A program made the position numbers and the translations under genes. A model generated the notes under the pieces. It ran no database searches and was not told the DNA's origin. It worked only from the letters and a program-made list of their open reading frames with translations. From positions 1 through 11,245 of the forward strand of contig CAYXDG010000097.1 in the NCBI GenBank assembly GCA_964463655.1: a stretch of DNA of 11,245 nt, in the 5' to 3' direction. Shown piece after piece: positions 5,940 to 11,245 of this stretch; positions within the stretch are counted from its first letter, which is position 1; every line of letters starts with the position of its first letter. This DNA is from Halothece sp964463655. Its GTDB lineage: Bacteria; Cyanobacteriota; Cyanobacteriia; Cyanobacteriales; Rubidibacteraceae.

Positions 5940-6424
5940 TTGAGCCCTGATTCAGCAACCGCTTTTAACTTCGAGTAAATATGAGAGCGATCGAGTAGAG
6001 GGGTGAAGCGATTAATACTCAAAGGAGGATCAGGGGTTTCCTCATCTTCCTCTGCGATCGCTTCCTCTTCCCAATTCTCATCATCATCATCGCTCATTGC
6101 ATCTGAGGGAGGAGTGGGTTCATCTTCTTCCTCCGCGATCGTCTCCGAAAATTCTCGTAAAGACTTCGGAAGACGACGACAGATAAGGCGTTCAAATTCA
6201 TGGGTAAAATGAAACCTCGCGTGACCCCTGCGCGACCAAAGATTCAGAATTTGCTCAACGGAAAAAGCCTTATATCGTCCCAGATAGAGCGCTTCAATAA
6301 TTGCCAGGCGAATCCAATGGTAGTCATATTCATATAGCCAGCATTTTGTGATCTCTTCAGGGGTTTTCCCATTGAGTTCAAACCCATAACTTTCAATCAA
6401 AACTTCAATAAGTTGTTGCATCAC
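5936..6424 (-). CDS. Conserved cyanobacterial protein of unknown function with acidic linker
   Basis: I cannot assign a function. The 162 residues fall into three parts. Residues 1-91 form a helical domain with WLYEYDYHWIRLAIIEALY (29-47), then RYKAFSVEQILNLWSRRG (50-67) and FHFTHEFERLICRRLP (71-86). Residues 93-132 are a strongly acidic, disordered-looking linker with runs such as AEEEDE, SDDDDENWEEE and AEEDEE. A C-terminal motif SINRFTPLLDRSHIYSKLKA (136-155) follows. I recall the first and last parts as conserved in cyanobacterial hypothetical proteins, the linker being variable. The layout suggests a domain plus a tethered binding peptide (inference). Two tandem ATGs open the gene. A TATAAT on its strand (6453-6448) could be its -10, but no -35 fits. 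It converges on the bilin lyase gene. Confidence 0.75.
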   Translation of the reverse strand: MMQQLIEVLIESYGFELNGKTPEEITKCWLYEYDYHWIRLAIIEALYLGRYKAFSVEQILNLWSRRGHARFHFTHEFERLICRRLPKSLREFSETIAEEEDEPTPPSDAMSDDDDENWEEEAIAEEDEETPDPPLSINRFTPLLDRSHIYSKLKAVAESGLN

Positions 6425-6507
6425 AACCCTGGAAAAACAACGGTGACATTATAATGGCCTGTAGAGACATTTATGAGAACGTCTTTACTTAGTTAACCCC
6501 TAATTTA

Positions 6508-6543
6508 CTGATTTATTGTCAAGGAGTCAATCAGAATTTTTTT
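6508..6543 (+). terminator. Possible weak terminator, stem CTGATT/AATCAG then T7
   Basis: CTGATT (6508-6513) pairs with AATCAG (6529-6534) around a 15-base loop and is followed within two bases by seven Ts (6537-6543). The stem is short and A/T rich, so this is a weak candidate. It would stop plus-strand read-through from the exbB-to-lyase operon before it runs antisense into the porin gene. Confidence 0.3.
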
Positions 6544-6563
6544 CTAAAGTTCAAGAAACTTTC

Positions 6564-8069
6564 TTAAAAAGTCAGTGTCATCCTCATGGTACTGGTTACA
6601 ATGTCATTTTCCCCTTGATCTTGATTGGGGTTAAGATGCCAAATTAGTCCTGGGGTAAGAGAAACATGGTCGTTGACTTGCCATCTATAAAAGCCTTCGA
6701 TGTGCCAAGGAATATCATTACTCAAAGAGGAAACTCCTTCTAAACTGCCAAGATAGGGCTGAGCACCCATAATAATCCCCCCCAGATTATTGATTTGACC
6801 TAAATCTGGAAACACGATCGAGAGGGAATAATTCCAAATTTCCCCATCCCCTTGATCAATGGCTTGCACATCAGTATAACCCAGTCTGCCTCCAAATGCT
6901 AATTTGGGGCTGGCTTCCCAAAAGAGTTCAATGCCATAAGCGTTGGTAACTGTAGGAAACTGGCTGAGTGTCTCGTTAACAACTGTTGTTCCCACAATGT
7001 TGGAAGGGTCAGTTAAACCGTCTGTAAAGCCAAATTCTCCCTCTTGAAAGAAGCTATGGAGATAATTGATTCCCAAAGAAAGGCGATCGCCGATCGCCCA
7101 TTTTAAGCGAGTTCCCACCGTGTAAGAGCCATTGAATAAACCTGTTTCGGGGTGATTGGCTTCTCTGGTGTAGTATCCCAGTCCCAACTCAAGGGAGTCA
7201 TTGAAAGCGTAGGAAAAAGCAACTCCAGTTCCTCCTCCTAAGCTAAGAATAGGGTTACGCTGTCCAAAAGTTGAGAGAGTGGTTGTTCCAGCATTATCAT
7301 CTTCCAAAAAGGGATTAACCGCAGGGGTATTGTAATCTGCGTTTTGTCCCCCGATTGGAGTGATCATTGCTTGCGCTTTGTCTCCCAAGGGAAACTGATA
7401 AGTTAGCTTACTCAGAATCAGATTATTATCCGTATTTCCTCGCCATTGCTGGGTTTGGGTCAGTTCTGGGGTCTTGTTGGCTAAATCAGGGGTAATGGCG
7501 TTTCCTGCGGTTAAACGGGTGAGAAATAAGTCTTTTCCTGTCAAGCTGCTTTTCAAATCGAGGCGCGATCGCCCTTGCAAGGTCACACCACTGTCTGATC
7601 CTGATTGAGTGCTATTAGTGAGGGCAAAATTTACCACCCCGCGCAGTTTTGTGGTTGTCGAGAATTGAGTAATTTCCAACTCTCGCACCCGCGCTGTCAT
7701 CACATCCACTCTCCCCCGTACAATGGATAACTCTCGGGTAAACTCAACTTGTAACTGTTGACTAATTGCTTGTTCTTCTGAGGTGAGATTTGCTTCCAAC
7801 TGGGTTAAGCAACGATTCAGCAGCGCAGCGAACTCATAGCGAGTCATTGCTTGTTCTCCGCGAAAGGTTGGGTCTGGATATCCTAGAATACATTGATAAC
7901 GGTTTTGGAGTTGCTGTAACGCTGAAAACGCCCAGTCAGCGGGTTGCACATCTCTTAATTCTGTCACAGGAATGATAGGAGAGGATAAGTCTGCTTGGGC
8001 TTTGGCTTTGGTTGCCCAAGGGAGTAAAGTAATTATGAGGGTGAGTAACAATAGAGGATAACGACGCAT
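6564..8069 (-). CDS. Cyanobacterial outer-membrane porin with SLH and OprB domains (iron uptake porin / SomA type)
   Basis: A 501-residue outer-membrane channel. The signal peptide spans about 1-24 or 1-26 (hydrophobic LLLLTLIITLLPW, then AKA-QA). An SLH domain follows at about 35-92: VTELRDVQPADWAFSALQ, YQCILGYPDPTFRG and MTRYEFAALLNRCL, with the two cysteines C60 and C87 that I recall in cyanobacterial homologues. A coiled-coil stretch covers about 95-132. The rest, from about 135, is an OprB-like beta-barrel rich in alternating strands, ending in MTLTF with the terminal Phe expected for barrel assembly. The SLH domain binds the peptidoglycan layer. Homologues in Synechocystis carry ions, including iron; the substrate here is not shown. 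A GAGAGGA ribosome site precedes the ATG. Only 27 bp separate it from the divergent ABC gene. Confidence 0.9.
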   Translation of the reverse strand: MRRYPLLLLTLIITLLPWATKAKAQADLSSPIIPVTELRDVQPADWAFSALQQLQNRYQCILGYPDPTFRGEQAMTRYEFAALLNRCLTQLEANLTSEEQAISQQLQVEFTRELSIVRGRVDVMTARVRELEITQFSTTTKLRGVVNFALTNSTQSGSDSGVTLQGRSRLDLKSSLTGKDLFLTRLTAGNAITPDLANKTPELTQTQQWRGNTDNNLILSKLTYQFPLGDKAQAMITPIGGQNADYNTPAVNPFLEDDNAGTTTLSTFGQRNPILSLGGGTGVAFSYAFNDSLELGLGYYTREANHPETGLFNGSYTVGTRLKWAIGDRLSLGINYLHSFFQEGEFGFTDGLTDPSNIVGTTVVNETLSQFPTVTNAYGIELFWEASPKLAFGGRLGYTDVQAIDQGDGEIWNYSLSIVFPDLGQINNLGGIIMGAQPYLGSLEGVSSLSNDIPWHIEGFYRWQVNDHVSLTPGLIWHLNPNQDQGENDIVTSTMRMTLTF

Positions 8070-8096
8070 CAGAAATAATTCCTCTCCCGAATATCT

Positions 8097-9059
8097 ATGA
8101 TTGAAGTTAAGAATGTGAGCAAATTTTTTGGTTCGACCACAGCCATTACTGATGTTACCTTTTCCGTGGAAAAAGGGGAAATTTTAGGTTTTCTTGGACC
8201 CAATGGCGCGGGAAAAACCACAACCCTAAGAATTTTAGCGGGTTATCTTCCTGCGAGTACGGGAACAGCCACGATTGGCGATTACGATGTCCATGAACAC
8301 TCTTTAGCGGTTCGCAAATGTATCGGTTATTTACCCGAAAATCCCCCCTTATATCTGGATATGACGGTCAAAGGATTCCTACACTTTGTTACCCAAATTA
8401 AAGGCGTTCCTTGGGGCGATCGCGCTAAACGAGTTAATGATACCATTGAACGCTGTTTTCTCGCAGACAAACGCAATACTTTAATTCGTAAACTGTCCAA
8501 GGGATATCGTCAACGAGTGGGAATTGCCCAGGCAATCGCTCATGATCCCCCTGTCATTATCTTAGACGAACCCACGATCGGGCTTGACCCTAGACAGATG
8601 ATTGAAATTAGAAATCTGATTAAAAGTCTGGCTGGAGATCATACCATTATTTTTTCCAGTCATCTTTTGTCGGAAGTGAATTTAATCAGCGATCGCGTTA
8701 CCATTATCGCCAATGGTCGTGTTGTTGCCACCAATACCCCTGATTATTTAATGACAGATTTAGCCAAAGGTGGAGGTTATACTTTAGAATTGGCTGGGGA
8801 AGAAGACCTCATCAAAAACACTCTCAACACTCTTCCTGAAGTGGCTGCGGTTAATATTTTTTCCCAAGAAAACCCAGATCATTTCCAAGTTAAAATTACC
8901 TGTCATCCGAACACAGAACCAGCCCCTAAAATTGCAGCCGTTTTAGTTAACTCAGGGATAGAAATTTATGAAATGCAGCGCGACAAACCCACTTTAGAAG
9001 ATGTCTTCTTAGAATTAACCGCGCAAGAATCGCACCCAACCTTGCAACCATCGCTATGA
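8097..9059 (+). CDS. ABC transporter ATP-binding protein, ABC-2 / CcmA-GldA type
   Basis: Cytoplasmic ATPase of an ABC-2-type exporter, 320 residues. The nucleotide-binding domain (1 to about 220) shows Walker A GPNGAGKT (34-41), a Q-loop region GYLPENPPLY (77-86) with Glu81 near the usual Gln, signature LSKGYRQR (133-140), Walker B VIILDEPT (153-160) with catalytic Glu158, D-loop GLDP (162-165), and switch His189 in SSHLL. A C-terminal DUF4162-like extension (about 228-310) ends with KPTLEDVFLELT, typical of this subfamily. The substrate is unknown. No ABC-2 permease gene is in the window: chlG follows directly, so the partner must be elsewhere. Start ATG fits the family N-terminus IEVKNVSKFFG; no clear Shine-Dalgarno precedes it. 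Confidence 0.92.
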   Translation: MIEVKNVSKFFGSTTAITDVTFSVEKGEILGFLGPNGAGKTTTLRILAGYLPASTGTATIGDYDVHEHSLAVRKCIGYLPENPPLYLDMTVKGFLHFVTQIKGVPWGDRAKRVNDTIERCFLADKRNTLIRKLSKGYRQRVGIAQAIAHDPPVIILDEPTIGLDPRQMIEIRNLIKSLAGDHTIIFSSHLLSEVNLISDRVTIIANGRVVATNTPDYLMTDLAKGGGYTLELAGEEDLIKNTLNTLPEVAAVNIFSQENPDHFQVKITCHPNTEPAPKIAAVLVNSGIEIYEMQRDKPTLEDVFLELTAQESHPTLQPSL

Positions 9060-9093
9060 TCGGGGAAGCAAAGATAACAAAATTTAACGGAAT

Positions 9094-10095
9094 ATGTCTG
9101 AATCTACCTCTTCTGAAACTCAAGAACAACCCGAAAAAAAAGAAAGCAGCTATGGCAAAACTCGCCAAATGCTGGGGATGAAGGGTGCTGCGACAGGAGA
9201 AACCTCTGTTTGGAAAATTCGTCTGCAACTGATGAAACCCATCACCTGGATTCCTCTGATTTGGGGGGTCATTTGCGGTGCAGCCTCTTCAGGGGATTTT
9301 CATTGGCAAGTGGAAGACTTGGTAAAAGTCGTGACCTGTATGTTGCTTTCAGGCCCCTTGATGGCGGGTTATACTCAAACCCTCAATGATTTCTACGATC
9401 GCGAAATTGATGCCATTAATGAACCCTATCGCCCGATTCCTTCTGGTGCGATTTCCATTCCCCAAGTAGTGACCCAGATTTTAATTCTCCTCGTTGCTGG
9501 ACTAGCATTAGCGTTTGCGCTGGATCAGTGGGGTGGGAATGCCTATCCTAAAATTACCATCATCACGCTCATTGGCACATTCCTCGCCTTTATTTATTCT
9601 GCTCCCCCGCTTAAACTGAAGAAAAACGGTTGGTTAGGAAACTACGCGCTCGGTTCGAGTTATATCGCCTTGCCTTGGTGGGCGGGACATTCCTTATTTG
9701 GCGATCTAAATTGGACGATTATCATCCTGACCTTAATTTATAGTTTTGCAGGTTTGGGGATTGCAGTGGTCAATGACTTCAAGAGTGTGGAAGGCGATCG
9801 CGAGTTAGGCTTAAAATCCCTCCCTGTCATGTTTGGTGTTGGTGGCGCTGCTTGGATTAGTGTCTTGATGATTGACAGCTTTCAACTGGGCATTGCAGGC
9901 TATTTAATGAGCATTCAGGAAAATCTTTATGCAACGATTTTGATCTTGTTGGTGATTCCTCAGATTACCTTCCAAGATATGTATTTCCTGCGCTCTCCTC
10001 TCGAAAATGATGTCAAATACCAAGCCAGCGCTCAGCCTTTCCTCGTCTTCGGAATGCTTGTCACTGGTTTAGCACTGGGACATTCTGGCATTTAA
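9094..10095 (+). CDS. chlG: Chlorophyll synthase ChlG
   Basis: Membrane prenyltransferase of the UbiA family that esterifies chlorophyllide a with phytyl or geranylgeranyl diphosphate, the last step of chlorophyll a synthesis, in the thylakoid or plasma membrane. The 333 residues include a hydrophilic N-terminus, then RQMLGMKGA (24-32) and WKIRLQLMKPITWIPLIWG (40-58). The two Asp-rich motifs are NDFYDREIDAINEP (98-111) and NDFKSVEGDR (227-236), which bind the prenyl diphosphate through Mg2+. Multiple hydrophobic helices and the ending ALGHSGI match Synechocystis ChlG closely from memory. Its ATG lies 34 bp after the ABC ATPase stop, so the two may share a transcript, though a link in function is not evident. 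A hairpin follows the stop. Confidence 0.96.
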   Translation: MSESTSSETQEQPEKKESSYGKTRQMLGMKGAATGETSVWKIRLQLMKPITWIPLIWGVICGAASSGDFHWQVEDLVKVVTCMLLSGPLMAGYTQTLNDFYDREIDAINEPYRPIPSGAISIPQVVTQILILLVAGLALAFALDQWGGNAYPKITIITLIGTFLAFIYSAPPLKLKKNGWLGNYALGSSYIALPWWAGHSLFGDLNWTIIILTLIYSFAGLGIAVVNDFKSVEGDRELGLKSLPVMFGVGGAAWISVLMIDSFQLGIAGYLMSIQENLYATILILLVIPQITFQDMYFLRSPLENDVKYQASAQPFLVFGMLVTGLALGHSGI

Positions 10096-10105
10096 ATTTA
10101 ATGAG

Positions 10106-10130
10106 AGGCAAGGGGTAACCCCCCTTGTCT
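10106..10130. terminator. Bidirectional hairpin between chlG and dnaJ
   Basis: AGGCAAGGGG (10106-10115) pairs with CCCCTTGTCT (10121-10130) around a TAACC loop: 10 pairs with one G-U. It lies between the convergent stops of chlG (10095) and dnaJ (10132-10130), touching the latter. Neither side has a strong T run, so it may act as an RNA 3' end stabiliser as much as a terminator. Confidence 0.6.
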
Positions 10131-11101
10131 TAAAGTTGAACATTTTTCAGGCTTTGACGGGGGTCTTCTTTGCGGTTTGCCCGAATTTTTTCATAGAGTT
10201 CGCGCTCAGTTCCGCTAATATTTTTAGGAATAGTAATATTAACCCGCATAAACAAGTCTCCTCGTTCTCCTTTCGGATTAACCCAACCTTTCCCTCGCAA
10301 ACGAAGAGATTGTCCAGACCGAATCCCTGCGGGAACTTTGACAGATACCTTCCCATCAGGAGTGGGAACTTCAATTCCCCCGCCTAAAACTGCTTCATCG
10401 GGGGTAATGGGAACTTCTCCAATGAGATGCTCATCTTCAAAACGGAAGAAAGAATGGGGTTGTAGTTCTACTTTAAGATACAAGTCTCCTCTTTTTTGAC
10501 CAGAGAGACCCGCTTTTCCTTTGCCAGGTACACGAATGCGACTCCCTGGTTTGACCCCTGCAGGAATACGGACATTAACCACTTCACTAGCAATACTGAG
10601 GCGTTTTTGCACCCCTCGAAAGGCTTCACTAAAGGTTAAACGAATGGTTGCTTCCGCATCAGCGCCAACCCCGACACTGGTAGCGCCACCTGGAGAGGTT
10701 TGATATTTGTAACGAGTGCGTTCTCCCGGGGTGTTGAAGCGTCCAAGGAGTTCATCAATAAATTCTTCAAACGTCCCATATTGGCTAAAGTCAAAGCCTC
10801 CCATATCGGTGTTAAAGCCAGTGGTGCGAGTGCGAGCGCCACCACCTCGTTGTTGGAATTGGTCAGCTTGTTGCCAATATTGACCGAATTGGTCGTATTT
10901 CTTCCGATTTTCGGGGTCAGAGAGCACTTCGTAGGCTTCGTTGACTTCTTTGAAGCGGTTTTCTGCTTGTTTGTCGTTGGGATTGCGATCGGGGTGATAT
11001 TTAAGAGCTAACTTACGATAGGCTTTTTTGATGTCGCTATCACTAGCATTTTTGCTGACACCAAGAATGGAATAATAATCTTTGAAGTCCGTTTTTGCCA
11101 T
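10130..11101 (-). CDS. dnaJ: Class B DnaJ (CbpA-like) J-domain co-chaperone
   Basis: Hsp40 partner of DnaK that stimulates its ATPase and delivers unfolded proteins. The 323 residues comprise a J domain (about 7-73) with HPD at 36-38, a Gly/Phe-rich region (about 86-122, with GGFDFSQYGTFEEFIDELLG), and the two-part C-terminal substrate-binding domain (about 148-297), with VNVRIPAGVKPGSRIRVPGKG and KVPAGIRSGQSLRLRGKG. The CxxCxGxG zinc finger of class A DnaJ is absent, so this is the CbpA/DnaJ2 type. A good Shine-Dalgarno (AGAGGAA) precedes the ATG. No CIRCE inverted repeat is seen, and the region that would hold the native promoter is taken up by an IS element whose tnpA stop lies 21 bp upstream. 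Confidence 0.93.
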   Translation of the reverse strand: MAKTDFKDYYSILGVSKNASDSDIKKAYRKLALKYHPDRNPNDKQAENRFKEVNEAYEVLSDPENRKKYDQFGQYWQQADQFQQRGGGARTRTTGFNTDMGGFDFSQYGTFEEFIDELLGRFNTPGERTRYKYQTSPGGATSVGVGADAEATIRLTFSEAFRGVQKRLSIASEVVNVRIPAGVKPGSRIRVPGKGKAGLSGQKRGDLYLKVELQPHSFFRFEDEHLIGEVPITPDEAVLGGGIEVPTPDGKVSVKVPAGIRSGQSLRLRGKGWVNPKGERGDLFMRVNITIPKNISGTERELYEKIRANRKEDPRQSLKNVQL

Positions 11102-11104
11102 AAG

Positions 11105-11111
11105 TTCCTCT
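11105..11111 (-). promoter_or_regulatory. Shine-Dalgarno AGAGGAA for dnaJ
   Basis: On the minus strand AGAGGAA stands just before the dnaJ ATG, with GAGG about 5 bases away. It supports the assigned start. Confidence 0.6.
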
Positions 11112-11122
11112 TTCCTAATGAT

Positions 11123-11245
11123 TCATTTATTAATTATCAAAAAATTGGGTTTAAAACCCCGTCCTTCTAGGACGAGCCTTTGTTGGTTCTGGATATACCC
11201 TTTAAGTGTCTCTAAGGAAGCGCCCCCTACCGATGAAACAAAATA
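11123..11245 (-). CDS. tnpA: IS200-type Y1 transposase TnpA, C-terminal fragment
   Basis: The minus-strand frame is open from the window edge to TGA at 11125-11123, 40 codons. It reads YFVSSVGGASLETLKGYIQN, then QQRLVLEGRG and FKPNFLIINK. The first part is the conserved end of IS200/IS605 TnpA: Y17 (codon 11197-11195) is the catalytic tyrosine of the Y-x3-Q helix, and Q21 is the Gln that helps bind the metal ion. TnpA is the HUH single-strand transposase of these elements. The frame runs about 18 residues past the usual end, through a right-end-type hairpin. The frame is too short for the track threshold and is cut by the window, so the HUH motif itself is not visible. Confidence 0.8.
   Translation of the reverse strand, partial: YFVSSVGGASLETLKGYIQNQQRLVLEGRGFKPNFLIINK
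11123..11245 (-). mobile_element. IS200/IS605-family element, tnpA end (partial)
   Basis: The tnpA end and right-end hairpin point toward dnaJ. Its hairpin shares the GGACGGGG core with the tnpB element at the other edge of the window, so the two belong to related families. The exact boundary is unclear; it could lie anywhere between about 11160 and the tnpA stop. Confidence 0.65.
11139..11174 (-). repeat. Right-end hairpins followed by T6, possible tnpA terminator
   Basis: Two adjacent palindromes: CGTCCT-TCT-AGGACG at 11160-11174 and GGGTTT-A-AAACCC at 11147-11159. On the minus strand they are followed by six Ts (11144-11139). The first is the transposase-type hairpin; the set could also end tnpA transcription before dnaJ. 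Confidence 0.55.

Noticed and set aside
6003..6212. Serine-rich plus-strand open frame
   Set aside because: It is the complement of the Asp/Glu codons of the acidic linker; low complexity, no independent evidence.
6517..6522. TTGACA on the minus strand as a -35 for the acidic-linker gene
   Set aside because: The hexamer at 17 bp is GGGTTA, not a -10, and the TATAAT at 6453-6448 is far too distant.
1..11245. CRISPR array, tRNA or rRNA genes, prophage
   Set aside because: Reading both strands I found no regularly spaced repeats, cloverleaf-like sequence, rRNA motifs or phage genes.

Overview
The window looks like a piece of a cyanobacterial chromosome. The clearest pointers are a complete chlorophyll synthase (chlG), a CpcS/CpeS-type phycobiliprotein lyase, an SLH-OprB porin of the cyanobacterial type, and 16 copies of the palindrome GCGATCGC (HIP1) in 11.2 kb where chance would give about 0.2. 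The genus cannot be settled from the sequence alone.

Layout, left to right. Positions 1-242 are the right end of an IS200/IS605-family element: the C-terminus of a TnpB protein followed by a right-end hairpin. Directly behind it, on +, is mltG (endolytic murein transglycosylase, TTG start). It converges with a 4-bp overlap on a minus-strand sucraseferredoxin-like [2Fe-2S] protein. The 234-bp region 2422-2655 drives two divergent units: an extended -10 for the minus-strand gene, a palindromic repeat in its leader, and a consensus sigma-70 promoter (TTGACA-17-TATAAT) for a plus-strand run. That run is exbB, exbD, a possible 55-codon small ORF, a VanY-like D,D-carboxypeptidase, a HEAT-repeat protein resembling NblB/CpcE, and a CpcS-like bilin lyase. 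A minus-strand cyanobacterial protein of unknown function, with a very acidic linker, converges on the lyase with a 4-bp overlap. Next come a minus-strand SLH-OprB porin and, only 27 bp away and divergent, an ABC-2-type ATPase followed by chlG. A hairpin separates chlG from a convergent minus-strand class B DnaJ. The last 123 bp are the C-terminus of an IS200-type TnpA (Y1 transposase) reading toward dnaJ.

How the genes fit together. One theme is the cell envelope: MltG and VanY act on peptidoglycan, ExbB/ExbD convert proton-motive force into periplasmic work, and the porin is outer membrane. The second theme is pigments: NblB-like protein, CpcS-like lyase and chlorophyll synthase. Most genes are familiar. 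The points most worth following are the adjacency of the two bilin-handling proteins, the ExbBD-VanY linkage, the small ORF carrying the vanY ribosome binding site, the acidic-linker protein, and a TnpA frame that runs through its own right-end hairpin. I see no CRISPR array, tRNA, rRNA or phage gene, and no gene-free stretch over 300 bases.
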